Positions 20,642 to 31,681 of a stretch of DNA of 64,000 nt are shown in pieces (the stretch's first letter is position 1; the number at the start of each line of letters is the position of its first letter). Source of the DNA: Owenia fusiformis. Taxonomy: Eukaryota; Annelida; Polychaeta; Sabellida; Oweniidae. The position numbers and the translations under genes were made by a program. The DNA lies in NCBI GenBank assembly GCA_903813345.2, contig CAIIXF020000004.1:25297985-25361984 (forward strand), read 5' to 3'. The notes below the pieces were generated by a model that saw only the letters and a program-made list of their open reading frames with translations, ran no database searches and was not told the DNA's origin.

Positions 20642-22537
20642 TTAGTTGACACATGACTCAAGGTAGCTGATATAATATAACTTTCCCCTTTTTCCAACAA
20701 TGAGACGGCCCTGTTTGTCTACTACAACCCCCGTTGGATTTGAAATCTGATCTTCCTTAGTCGTTACCAATAGCCTCAGAAACTTTCCTTTTGGATTCAA
20801 GAGATGTACTAACTTGTTGCCATTACTCGCTACTATTATGTTGTCAAATGGATCAATGCATGTACCCCAGGGATTATTTAGTTCTTCTTGGTCTTGTCCT
20901 TGATATTTGAACAGATTCTTGCCATTTTGACTAATACCTTCAACAGAGTTATCATTGTTGTAGGCAATAATGATTTCATTTCTTGAATTCACTGCAATAC
21001 TTGGAATTATACCATCATCTTTCACACTAAGAACTTTTTCTTCTTTGGTTTTGGTTTTGGTGTTTATAAATGATAGTTTACCATCCTTGAACACAACCAC
21101 TGTTCCCTCTGGGGAGATAGCAGTTGAATAAGCATCCACTGATGGCATTGTAGTGTCAATATTTCCATTACTGTCAAGTAGTTTCAGAGTGTTTGAGTCA
21201 CCATCTACAGCTGCAATATGATTATCTGGAGCTGAGGCAACAGAACCACAGTTCATGTCAACATGTAGCTTTTGTTCATGTGTGGTAGGGTCGAGGATAT
21301 TTATACCATCCTTGTGATGAGCTGTAACAATGTCCCCATTGTCCAAAACAGTGAGATCCTGTAATTCCATTTTTTCATCTTTGAAGGGAGCTACATCTCT
21401 TTCAATCTTAACATTGCCTTTGATAATATTCTTCAGCGACGCAACTTGACCAAACCGCAGCCCCAAAAATACTGATGTCCCATGGGTGTACGTTAATGTG
21501 AACTTAGAATCAAAATCCAATTCTTGGGGTTTTGACCACTCTTCCGTCTTTTTCATGATCTCTTTTCTCATGTTGATGATTTCAGCTGGGTGGCCGTATT
21601 GTTGTTGGGTATCAAGGAGATGTCGTGTGCTTACTGTAATCCCATTTTGCATTTGGAGAGTATTGATATGTGCATCTACTTTCTTTAAGCCTTCAGATTT
21701 AAATCTTTCCACCTTGGCTTCTTCTCCATTGTAGTATTTATCAATTAAATCATGTTGGGCTTGTCTATCTTTGGTTATCTTGGTTTTCATATCTGATGCA
21801 TTTCTTTCTATTTTCTCCTTATAGTCATTCATTTCCTGAATAACTGCATTGACATTTTCTTCTCTCTGCAAAGATATTTGGATAAGGGATCCAATGTTTT
21901 TCATGTCTTGTTTCACATTCTCATTCAAATTCTCACATTTGTGTCCACTATGTGTAGTTATACAACAATCTCTACAAAGGACCTCATTGCAGCTTCGACA
22001 GTAGAACTTTAATTGTTCATCGGGGTGGAATGCGCAGAATTTCATTCGCTTTGGGATCATCTCAAGTAAAGCGTTAGTGTCTTTGCGATCATCCCCTGTT
22101 AGTTGAATGACCTTATGGTCTTTTAAGACTTTAGTATAAATATGTGACTTTGTGCATGCTTTGCATATGTATTGATCGCAATCTATGCATTTGGATGTTG
22201 CCTTGACCTTTTCATCTTCATTTAAACAGATGTCACAGTGTCTGATGGTACTGTCACTTTCCTTTTTTAGTCGTCTCCGTAAGGTGTCTAACATGTCATT
22301 CAGGATGTAGTTGCCCTTAAGGCCTTTGGCGCCCCCTGTTGGTGGATCAAACTCTATGGTACAAACAGGGCATGGGCATTTCTCTTGTCCTTTTTGATTG
22401 ATCCACTTGTCGAGGCACCCACAGCAAATCGTATGCATACAGGGAGTCACTTTGGGGTCAGTTAACAGTTCTAGGCATATCGGACAAGTGAGGACTTCTC
22501 GATATGTTTCCTCATCTTGATCTCCTATTGAAGCCAT
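20642..22537 (-). CDS. TRIM-type RING/B-box/coiled-coil/beta-propeller protein, copy 2
   Basis: An intact 631-codon paralog of the 10404-12296 gene, with the same RING, two B-boxes (all metal ligands kept) and coiled coil. The first about 330 residues differ from copy 1 at roughly two dozen positions by eye, many of them clustered just after B-box 1 (CKACTKSHIYTK against CKECTRVHSNIK). The C-terminal propeller is much more diverged although the frame and blade motifs (DPFDNIIVAS, VVDKQGRLIVG) persist. A predicted E3 ubiquitin ligase; the propeller would set target choice. The 5' splice acceptor just before the ATG (CT at 22546-22547 on the plus strand) is conserved with copy 1. Its 5' intron is where the retrotransposon and dimeric element inserted. 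Confidence 0.93.
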   Translation of the reverse strand: MASIGDQDEETYREVLTCPICLELLTDPKVTPCMHTICCGCLDKWINQKGQEKCPCPVCTIEFDPPTGGAKGLKGNYILNDMLDTLRRRLKKESDSTIRHCDICLNEDEKVKATSKCIDCDQYICKACTKSHIYTKVLKDHKVIQLTGDDRKDTNALLEMIPKRMKFCAFHPDEQLKFYCRSCNEVLCRDCCITTHSGHKCENLNENVKQDMKNIGSLIQISLQREENVNAVIQEMNDYKEKIERNASDMKTKITKDRQAQHDLIDKYYNGEEAKVERFKSEGLKKVDAHINTLQMQNGITVSTRHLLDTQQQYGHPAEIINMRKEIMKKTEEWSKPQELDFDSKFTLTYTHGTSVFLGLRFGQVASLKNIIKGNVKIERDVAPFKDEKMELQDLTVLDNGDIVTAHHKDGINILDPTTHEQKLHVDMNCGSVASAPDNHIAAVDGDSNTLKLLDSNGNIDTTMPSVDAYSTAISPEGTVVVFKDGKLSFINTKTKTKEEKVLSVKDDGIIPSIAVNSRNEIIIAYNNDNSVEGISQNGKNLFKYQGQDQEELNNPWGTCIDPFDNIIVASNGNKLVHLLNPKGKFLRLLVTTKEDQISNPTGVVVDKQGRLIVGKRGKLYYISYLESCVN

Positions 22538-22605
22538 TGAAATACCTGAAATGTAAGAATGATAGAAATATTAGTTCTTTCTACAGTCTGTCATTTGGTT
22601 TCTAC

Positions 22606-23604
22606 TGTAACAACCCTGGGTTGTTACTTTTTATATTTCATGCCCAGTTTAATTATTTCATATAGCTGTTAATGTAAATATTTGTATTTCAATTTATTGT
22701 AAGGTTTAAAGGTCATTTAAACTTTTTATAACTTTTGAATTTGGTGCCAAAAACTTCAGCCTAGTTTAGATTAGCCAATCAGAGCACGTCTTATAAAAGT
22801 GTTTGGAGGCGCACGTGAAGAATTTGGGTTGACAATTATTTTATATTGGGCGGATTTTAATCGTCTCAAATGTAGGACTTAAGGTCCTAAGATAGGATAG
22901 GATATAATTCTGTTAACAATAAATGGACTAGGATAAGATAGATCAAGTTAAATAGGGTAAGGAAGTTAGTATTGAACAGAAAGAGACGGCTAAGTCAAGT
23001 GACCTAATTTTGCAGAACTTTGAGAAATTCTACATCATTTCTTAGTTGCTATTGTTGATTCCAATCAGATATATTCAGAATTATGTCTCCTTTTTGTTCT
23101 GTGAATATTACCAGCTTAGGGTAGCATAGTAATTTTGCAAGGTCTTAGTTGAAGATAGATATTCATAGCCATGTGTGTACTTTTATCAGTTTGAACATTT
23201 GCCAAAAGGTGGCACTAGTGTTGTTAAGCATCTACATGAAGTAGTTGTGTATTATATAAGGTCAGATTGGTAAGAAGATTGAAAACTGTTTTGTTAGGTA
23301 TTTACAGTATCTTGTTTGATATACCATCTGAATGGCCTTAGTTTCATTGTAAAAACTCATTGTACATATTTCATACTTTTAGTTGGTTACATAATATATA
23401 TATTTTAATTCAAATCATATTTTATGTTATTATTGAGATCAGTGTGACAGTCAGTTGTCAGTAGAGCAGATTAGAATTCATAACAACCAACACACTCCCT
23501 AGTCAAGGCCATATACACGCTACCACAGAAATTTCAAGTATATTTGTAACATCTCTTATTTTATGTAACGTCAGGCTAGGCGAGTGTGACCCCCGGTTGT
23601 TACA
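22606..23604 (+). repeat. LTR1 (5' LTR) of composite element
   Basis: Begins TGTAACAACCCTGGGTTGTTAC and ends GGTTGTTACA. Promoter-like signals: CCAAT at 22775-22779 and TATAAAAG at 22792-22799, giving a U3 of roughly 200 bp and a long R-U5. Confidence 0.93.
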
Positions 23605-23605
23605 C

Positions 23606-23623
23606 TGGTTGGCAGCGTCGGGA
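23606..23623 (+). promoter_or_regulatory. putative primer binding site
   Basis: TGGTTGGCAGCGTCGGGA starts two bases after the LTR1 end and begins with TGG, as expected for pairing with a tRNA 3' CCA. The tRNA was not identified. The minus-strand element at 51-64 kb has a similar site (TGGTGGCAGCGGTGTTGGGA). Confidence 0.7.
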
Positions 23624-23803
23624 TTTTGTTAGGTTCTGCCCTATCAAGACCCACAGTTTTGTACTTTTTGTGAAATTTGTATTATTTTCTTTATTTTTAC
23701 CATATGTAGTGGTTACATTTCATTAGTCAGGTATTTTCATATTCTGTTAGGTCAGTTTGAATTTATTGTACACATTTGAGACGATTTAATCAAAAGCACA
23801 ACA

Positions 23804-24739
23804 ATGGGTATAAATCTCCCTCCAAATGCCTCTAATAGTGAAAGTGGACTTATTCAACCAGCAATTAAACTTAACACATATGATGGCACTGATTCGTTTG
23901 AGGACTATGTTACCCAGTTTGACATCATATCATCATTCCTCAAATGGGACAACGATACAAAAGTTGCATATCTCGTATCATGTTTAAGGGACAGAGCACT
24001 TTCTGTACTTTGTGCTATGGACTCCGCAGATAGACAGGATTATTCTAAAATAGTTCGCAACATCTCCATCTATTGTGACAATTCTCTACAGCATACATTT
24101 GAGTTCTACCTTAAGAAGCTGCAAAACCGGGTACGTTTGCCAGGTGAAACCCTCACTGAACTGGCACACGACATCAAACGCTTATCCCGTGGAGCATATG
24201 GGGACAATCAATACAGAGATATTATTGCTGTGCAAACATTTATTGATGCAATTAATGATATTGACTTAAGCTGGAGTATCTGCTCTAAAAACCCTGAGAA
24301 TATTGAGGAAGCCCTAACAACTGGACTACAATATGAAAGTCATTTTAAAGTTAAAGAAACCATGGAACAAATGCCTGTTATTTCTGACAATGCTTTAATC
24401 GAAACTGAACATTCTTCGCAATGTAATGCTCCAGTAAGCTACAAACACATGAAAAATGACAATGACAAAATGCAGCATGTTACCAGAGGGAGAGTTAATT
24501 CAAAGAGGAATCCGCCAGCTTTAAACAAAGCCATTGAAAGGACCCCTTCTGCTAAGAATGAACAATCAAATATTGATGATAACTGTATATTACATGTACC
24601 TGACTATAACGTGAACTGTAAAGATAGGTCCCATTCATATAAACGTAAGAAACACTTGTGCTACAACTGTGCTTCTGCTACACATATATATAGGAACTGT
24701 CCGTTCAAACATGTTCCTGTGACTAGCATCCTGACATAA
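23804..24739 (+). CDS. gag-like capsid/nucleocapsid protein of composite element
   Basis: 311 codons. Residues about 20-190 resemble the retrotransposon gag capsid domain (a YDGTDSFEDYVTQFD start, helical middle, LPGETLTELAHDIKRLSRGAY). One CCHC zinc knuckle lies near the C-terminus (C286, C289, H294, C299, spacing CX2CX4HX4C). The frame stops 12 residues later with no protease or polymerase following. The ATG follows a 199-base leader after LTR1. It presumably packages element RNA and depends on polymerase from another element. Confidence 0.85.
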   Translation: MGINLPPNASNSESGLIQPAIKLNTYDGTDSFEDYVTQFDIISSFLKWDNDTKVAYLVSCLRDRALSVLCAMDSADRQDYSKIVRNISIYCDNSLQHTFEFYLKKLQNRVRLPGETLTELAHDIKRLSRGAYGDNQYRDIIAVQTFIDAINDIDLSWSICSKNPENIEEALTTGLQYESHFKVKETMEQMPVISDNALIETEHSSQCNAPVSYKHMKNDNDKMQHVTRGRVNSKRNPPALNKAIERTPSAKNEQSNIDDNCILHVPDYNVNCKDRSHSYKRKKHLCYNCASATHIYRNCPFKHVPVTSILT

Positions 24740-25510
24740 CTATTAAATCGAAGTCATCGTGGATTATGCTGAAAAATCCCGAAAATGTGCTGTATCTCGC
24801 CATTGGATTGCGTAACCATTAGTGATAACATGTGAAGGCGGGTGTATGTTGATTACACTGCCCATATAAATATATATAGCTGAATAATTTCAACAATATG
24901 GATCATCAATCTGTGCATCATCTTCGTTCTCAGCTCATGTCCTCAATCATCGTAGTGTATATACTGTACCTGTATGTGACATCAACACTTGGACAGTATT
25001 GCGTTTTTGACCGATCTATCAGCTGGTCTGATATTGGAAGGAGTGCACGCCTTCCATCTTTGGAATGAAACTTACTTTAATAACTGTCGCTGTACCATAT
25101 ATTAACATTATGAAGAGGACATCTACATCAGTGACAATCCAGCTAGAGACTGAGCTCAGAGACTGTTAATCTTTGACAATTTGTAGTGATCCAGTATTTT
25201 GCATATATTTTGTATAAATATCTATATTTTGTCCCTATAAACAAAAAGTACAGGTTTAACATGTACATTTGGTACCCTAATATAATCTGATGCTATGCTG
25301 ATTAATGGTATGTCACACAGCATTTGTGTAAAACATTTTATACTACTACTTTGTTTTGAGACATTGTGTCTTATGTAATTTTCACTGAGCTTGTGGCTCA
25401 TATATAAGTATTGTGCCACATGATGTATGTATTTAGTCCTCTATGTAGCCATTTTATACTTTTGATCAACCGTAAATCGAGGACGATTTATTTTTCAAAT
25501 AAGGGGGCAG
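24740..25510 (+). other. 3' non-coding tail and polypurine tract of composite element
   Basis: About 770 bases without a coding frame, ending in AAATAAGGGGGCAG directly before LTR2, a polypurine tract. The same tail recurs at 26529-27307. Confidence 0.85.
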
Positions 25511-26528
25511 TGTAACAACCCTGGGTTGTTACTTTTTATATTTCATGCCCAGTTTAATTATTTCATATACATGTAGCTGTTAATGTAAATATTTGTATTT
25601 CAATTTATTGTAAGGTTAGCAAGGACTTTTAAACTTTTATAACTTTTGAATTTGGTGCCAAAAACTTCAGCCTAGTTTAGATTAGCCAATCAGAGCATGT
25701 CTTATAAAAAGTGTTTGAGGAGGCGCACATGGAGAATTTATGAGATTGTCTATTTTATATTGAGCGGATTATAATCGTCTTAAATGTAGGACTTAAGGTC
25801 CTAAGATAGGATAGGATATGATTCTTTTAACAGTAAATGGCCTAGGATAAGATAGATCAAGTTAAATAGGGTAAGGAAGTTAGTATTGAACAGAGATAGA
25901 CGGCTAAGTCAAGTGACCTAATTTTGCAAAACTTTGAGATTCTACATCATTTCTTTTAGTTGCTATCGTTGATTTCAATCAGATATATTCAGAATTATGT
26001 CTCATTTTGTTCTGTGAATATTACCAGCTTAGGGTAGCATACTAATTTTGCAAGGTTTAAGTGGAAGATAGATATTCATAGCCATGTGTGTACTTTTATT
26101 AGTTTGAATATTTGCCAAAAGGTGGCACTAGTGTTGTGGAGCATCTACATGTAGTAGTTTATTATCTTTTAAAGGTCAGATTGGTAATAAGATTGAAAAC
26201 TGTTTTGTTAGGTATTTACAGTATCTTGTTTGATATACCATCTGAAAGACCTTAGTTTCATTGTCAAAACTCATTGTAAATCTACATATTTCATACTTAT
26301 AGTTGATTACGTAATATATATATATTTTAGTTCAAATCATATTTTATGTTATTATTGAGATCAGTGTGACAGTTAGTTGTCAGTAAAAAGCAGATTAAAA
26401 TTCATAACAACCAACACACTCCCTAGTCAAGGCCATATACACGCTACCACAGAAATTTCAAGTATATTTGTAACATCTCTTATTTTATGTAACGTCAGGC
26501 TAGGCGAGTGTGACCCCCGGTTGTTACA
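25511..26528 (+). repeat. LTR2 (internal, diverged LTR)
   Basis: 1018 bp with the same TGTAAC/GTTACA ends but many substitutions and small indels relative to LTR1 and LTR3 (for example ACATGTAGCTG and GGAGGCGCACATGG). It is older than the insertion that made the outer LTRs. Confidence 0.92.
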
Positions 26529-27307
26529 CATAACTACTAAATCGAAGCCATCATGGATTATGCTGAAAAATCCCGAAAATGTGCTTTATCTCGCCATTGG
26601 ATTGCGTAACCATGAGTGATAACATGTGAAGGCAAGTGTATGTTGATTACACTGCCCATATAAATATATATATAGCTGAATAATTTCAACAATATGGATC
26701 ATCAATCTGTGCATCATCTTCGTTCTCAGCTCATGTCATCAATCATCATAGTGTATATACTGTACCTGTATGTGACATCTACACTTAGACAGTATTGTGT
26801 TTTTGACCGATCTATCAGCTGGTCTGATATTGGAAGGAGTGCACGCCTTCCATCTTTGGGATGAAACTAACTTTAATAACTGTTCACTGTACCATATATT
26901 AACATTATGAAGAGGACATCTACATCAGTGACAATTCAGCCAGAGACTGAGCTCAGAGACTGTTAATCTTTGATAATTTGTAGTGATCCAGTATTTTGCA
27001 TATATTTTGTATTAACATGTATATTTTGTCCCTATAAACATAAAGTACATGTTTAACATGTACATTTGGTACTTTAATATAATCTGATGCTATGTTGATT
27101 AATGGTATGTCACACAGCATTTGTGTAAAACATTTTATACTGCTACTTTGTTTTGAGACATTGTGTCTTATGTAATTTTCACTGAGCTTTTGGCTCATAT
27201 ATAAGTATTGTGCCACATGATATATGTATTAAGTCCTCTATGTATCCATTTTATACTTTTGTTCAAGCGTAAATCGAGGACGATTTATTTTTCAAATAAG
27301 GGGGCAG
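26529..27307 (+). repeat. second tail segment, gag deleted
   Basis: A diverged copy of 24736-25510. It starts at LTR2's end and resumes at the gag stop codon (CATAACT, as in CTGACATAACT), so leader and gag are missing precisely between LTR end and gag stop. The shared ACA at the junction suggests microhomology. It ends with the polypurine tract before LTR3. Confidence 0.88.
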
Positions 27308-28306
27308 TGTAACAACCCTGGGTTGTTACTTTTTATATTTCATGCCCAGTTTAATTATTTCATATAGCTGTTAATGTAAATATTTGTATTTCAATTTATT
27401 GTAAGGTTTAAAGGTCATTTAAACTTTTTATAACTTTTGAATTTGGTGCCAAAAACTTCAGCCTAGTTTAGATTAGCCAATCAGAGCACGTCTTATAAAA
27501 GTGTTTGGAGGCGCACGTGGAGAATTTGGGTTGACAATTATTTTATATTGGGCGGATTTTAATCGTCTCAAATGTAGGACTTAAGGTCCTAAGATAGGAT
27601 AGGATATAATTCTGTTAACAATAAATGGACTAGGATAAGATAGATCAAGTTAAATAGGGTAAGGAAGTTAGTATTGAACAGAAAGAGACGGCTAAGTCAA
27701 GTGACCTAATTTTGCAGAACTTTGAGAAATTCTACATCATTTCTTAGTTGCTATTGTTGATTCCAATCAGATATATTCAGAATTATGTCTCCTTTTTGTT
27801 CTGTGAATATTACCAGCTTAGGGTAGCATAGTAATTTTGCAAGGTCTTAGTTGAAGATAGATATTCATAGCCATGTGTGTACTTTTATCAGTTTGAACAT
27901 TTGCCAAAAGGTGGCACTAGTGTTGTTAAGCATCTACATGAAGTAGTTGTGTATTATATAAGGTCAGATTGGTAAGAAGATTGAAAACTGTTTTGTTAGG
28001 TATTTACAGTATCTTGTTTGATATACCATCTGAATGGCCTTAGTTTCATTGTAAAAACTCATTGTACATATTTCATACTTTTAGTTGGTTACATAATATA
28101 TATATTTTAATTCAAATCATATTTTATGTTATTATTGAGATCAGTGTGACAGTCAGTTGTCAGTAGAGCAGATTAGAATTCATAACAACCAACACACTCC
28201 CTAGTCAAGGCCATATACACGCTACCACAGAAATTTCAAGTATATTTGTAACATCTCTTATTTTATGTAACGTCAGGCTAGGCGAGTGTGACCCCCGGTT
28301 GTTACA
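27308..28306 (+). repeat. LTR3 (3' LTR) of composite element
   Basis: 999 bp, near-identical to LTR1 (a visible difference is CACGTGGAG against CACGTGAAG). TATAAAA at 27494. Followed by CTAC, the right half of the target duplication. Confidence 0.93.
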
Positions 28307-28494
28307 CTACTACAGGTAGGTTGAGGTATGATATGAAATGGAAGAAATAGATTCAATGATGGCCCATACAGGCTAATCTATAGAATAAGCATAGGACATG
28401 GAATTATGTAATCAAATCTGAGCCTAGATTAGGCTATAGAGTAACAAAAACATTTACAAAAAATAAATAGGCTACTGATGTCATTGTCATTACC

Positions 28495-28526
28495 ATGGGC
28501 TTTCAACTAGAGAATTGAAAGCCCAT
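28495..28526. repeat. short hairpin ATGGGCTTTCAA/TTGAAAGCCCAT
   Basis: Perfect 12-base arms separated by eight bases, next to a larger inverted-repeat element. It is absent at the matching point of TRIM copy 1 (near 13185), so it was gained in copy 2. Confidence 0.8.
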
Positions 28527-28532
28527 GTCATT

Positions 28533-29058
28533 ACTAAGAAATTCTCCATCTAAAATGTCACTCGACTTTTTTGTGATTATGAGTCAAAGAAAGCATTCTT
28601 GAGTTTCAAATTGACTTCTGTGGTAACTTGAAACCATCTTCTAATTTATTCCACTTACCTTTTATTGTTTCTCCAAATATATTCTTTGAAAATCGGATTT
28701 TAAGGGTGTTAATCAGGGTAAATCTGTGCCATTTTATCAAAAATCTTGTTGCTATCTAGAAACGAGCAATTGTGATCTTGTTGTTACCTAGGAACGAGCA
28801 ACTGTGATGTCACGTCACACTCATGTTAATTCTGGAATCACATGGCAGCCATTTTGGAAATTTCAAAAAAGTTCCCAATTAAAAAGGCTAAATGCTGTTT
28901 ACAAATTGGAAACTATGGCAGAATCAACAAAGGGTTTGTGAAATAATTAGGATATGGTTTCAAAATTATGCACATGACAATATATGACTACTAAATGCAG
29001 GCAGGGACTTTTAATTGCCAAAAAGTCGAGTGACATTTTAGATGGAGAATTTCTTAGT
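28533..29058. mobile_element. inverted-repeat element with 40-bp termini
   Basis: Termini 28533-28572 and 29019-29058 are essentially perfect complements (ACTAAGAAATTCTCCATC to GATGGAGAATTTCTTAGT). Internal 440 bp are non-coding. It interrupts sequence that is continuous in copy 1 (GTCATTGCTTGCTTGAAGCC), so it was inserted after the duplication. The target duplication could not be resolved because of the adjacent hairpin. Confidence 0.88.
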
Positions 29059-29264
29059 CTTGCTTGAAGCCCCTGGACCCCCCCTCCCAATAAATTTTAA
29101 CACTCAGGCCATTCCCACTCCTCCTCCTCAAGTGAACCCCCCTTGGCAAATCCTGGCTACGGGCCTGCTCCTTGTGGTGAAATGGGGGAGGGGGTCCTAA
29201 GGGATTGTAACTGGACTATGTCAATGTGAATCTCAGTCTGATTGTCATGTTTTGATCCTGAAAA

Positions 29265-31673
29265 CACATGCTATCTATTGCAAGACTTACGCCTGCCACA
29301 ACCGTCACCATGTTAATCAGTGTTTTTTAAGTAGCGCAAGGATCCTGCCATGACCGTGGTAGTGTTATCGTGTAAGCCTGGTATAACCGTGACAGGCTGG
29401 TATAACCGTGACAATGCTGAAGTGTTATCGTGGAAGCCTGGCGCGACCGTAGCCTTTATTGTGGTTTATAAGCGAATGTGAATATTAATGTATAGTCAAG
29501 GAGGATTGGCTCCCAGAATGCAACACCGATATTCTGCAAAACAATCACCTAGCGATAGCTTTGTTGGAGAGTATCGGGTCATTCTCCATGCAGTCGTACA
29601 AATTATACAGACACGAATAGCAAATGACGCATGCGTGGAGATTAAAGAATATCGAGTTGGAACCCTGGCTTCCAATCCTCCTTGTGTATAGTAGTAATTT
29701 TGATTTTGACATGATTAAGGAAGTTAAACACCATGATCATAGTATTAAACTGTTTAATTGTAATGAGGATCACTTAAAATTGTTAAGGATATTCCTGGCA
29801 TTAATGTCATACATATTTACTAGTCATTGCAATACATTATAACGGTCATAGTAGAACTAAGCCTAAATCTCTATATTACCACCCTCATACCTGGCCTTGC
29901 AATACTATATTACATTGTCACAGTCATACCAGGCTTTGCGATCCCATAATACATTGTCATGGTCATGCCAGGTTTTCAAATACACATTGTCACGGTCAAT
30001 TATAGCAATCATAAATTTCTACTATCACCACTCTCATACCCGAACTTGGAATACTATATCACATTGCCATGGCGGTCATACCAAGCCTTGCAATACTATA
30101 TTACATTGCCATGGTCATGCCAGGCTTTGCAATACACATTGTCACGGTTATAGCAGTCCTAATCGTAAATTTCTACATTACCACTCTCATACCTGAACTT
30201 GCAATACTATATTACATTGTCACGGTCATGCCAGGCTTTGCAGTACTATATTACATTGTTACGGTCATACCAAGCCCTTGCAGAACTATATTACATTGTC
30301 ACGGTCATGGCAGGCATTGCAATATAATACAGCATTGTCGCGGTTATACCAGGCTTTCACAATAACATTACCACGGTCATGGCAGGATCCTTGCGCTACT
30401 TAAAAAACACTGAATAACATAGTGACGGTTACGCCAGGCGTTAGTCTTGCAACAGATAGGGTCTCCACATGCTATCTATTGCAAGACTTACGCCTGCCAC
30501 AACCGTCACCATGTTAATCAGTGTTTTTTAAGTAGCGCAAGGATCCTGCCATGACCGTGGTAGTGTTATCGTGTAAGCCTGGTATAACCGTGACAGGCTG
30601 GTATAACCGTGACAATGCTGAAGTGTTATCGTGGAAGCCTGGCGCGACCGTAGCCTTTATTGTGGTTTATAAGCGAATGTGAATATTAATGTATAGTCAA
30701 GGAGGATTGGCTCCCAGAGGCCAGAATGCAACACCGATATTCTGCAAAACAATCACCTAGCGATAGCTTTGTTGGAGAGTATCGGGTCATTCTCCATGCA
30801 GTCGTACAAATTATACAGACACGAATAGCAAATGACGCATGCGTGGAGATTAAAGAATATTGAGTTGGAACCCTGGCTTCCAATCCTCCTTGTGTATAGT
30901 AGTAATTTTGATTTTGACATGATTAAGGAAGTTAAACACCATGATCATAGTATTAAACTGTTTAATTGTAATGAGGATCGCTTAAAATTGTTAAGGATAT
31001 TCCTGGCATTAATGTCATACATATTTACTAGTCATTGCAATACATTATAACGGTCATAGTAGAACTAAGCCTAAATCTCTATATTACCACCCTCATACCT
31101 GGCCTTGCAATACTATATTACATTGTCACGGTCATACCAGGCTTTGCGATCCCATAATACATTGTCATGGTCATGCCAGGTTTTCAAATACATATTGTCA
31201 CGGTCAATTATAGCAATCATAAATTTCTACTATCACCACTCTCATACCCGAACTTGGAATACTATATCACATTGCCATGGCGGTCATACCAAGCCTTGCA
31301 ATACTATATTACATTGCCATGGTCATGCCAGGCTTTGCAATACACATTGTCACGGTTATAGCAGTCCTAATCGTAAATTTCTACATTACCACTCTCATAC
31401 CTGAACTTGCAATACTATATTACATTGTCACGGTCATGCCAGGCTTTGCAGTACTATATTACATTGTTACGGTCATACCAAGCCCTTGCAGAACTATATT
31501 ACATTGTCACGGTCATGGCAGGCATTGCAATATAATACAGCATTGTCGCGGTTATACCAGGCTTTCACAATAACATTACCACGGTCATGGCAGGATCCTT
31601 GCGCTACTTAAAAAACACTGAATAACATAGTGACGGTTACGCCAGGCGTTAGTCTTGCAACAGATAGGGTCTC
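29265..31673. mobile_element. head-to-tail dimer of a 1.2-kb inverted-repeat element with 8-bp target duplication
   Basis: Unit 1 is 29265-30465 (1201 bp) and unit 2 is 30466-31673 (1208 bp). They abut with no intervening bases and differ mainly by a 7-base insertion in unit 2 (AGGCCAG near 30715) and a few substitutions. CCTGAAAA flanks the pair at 29257-29264 and 31674-31681. The ends of each unit are long inverted repeats (TATCTATTGCAAGACTTACG against AGTCTTGCAACAGATA, then TTTTTTAAGTAGCGCAAGGA mirrored). Much of the interior is a decayed series of about 43 bp units with CGGTCATACCAGGCTTTGCA in both orientations. No transposase; the 8-bp duplication suggests a hAT-like mobiliser. Confidence 0.92.
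29490..29692. repeat. nested inverted-repeat insert inside unit 1 (and its copy in unit 2)
   Basis: Ends TATAGTCAAGGAGGATTGG and CCAATCCTCCTTGTGTATA are inverted, enclosing about 160 bases unlike the surrounding CGGTCAT repeats. The matching segment of unit 2 is about 30690-30900. A loosely similar piece (GGAGGGTTGACTCCCAG, then CGATATTCTG) is at 47255-47295. Confidence 0.65.
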
Positions 31674-31681
31674 CCTGAAAA

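Larger units (their letters stand above)
22606..28306 (+). mobile_element. composite LTR retrotransposon with three LTRs and gag only
   Basis: Order: LTR1 (22606-23604), leader, gag, 3' tail, LTR2 (25511-26528), second tail without gag, LTR3 (27308-28306). The outer LTRs are both 999 bp and near-identical; LTR2 is clearly diverged. A 4-bp duplication CTAC flanks the whole unit (22602-22605 and 28307-28310), and TRIM copy 1 shows the matching empty site (TTTCTGCTACAGGTAGG near 12360). No protease, reverse transcriptase or integrase frame is present, so it is non-autonomous. Confidence 0.93.

Noticed and set aside
29897-30365. Overlapping plus-strand frames of about 64-99 codons, repeated at 31105-31573
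   Set aside because: They translate the CGGTCAT/CCAGG repeats inside the dimeric element, in several frames at once, with no protein signature.
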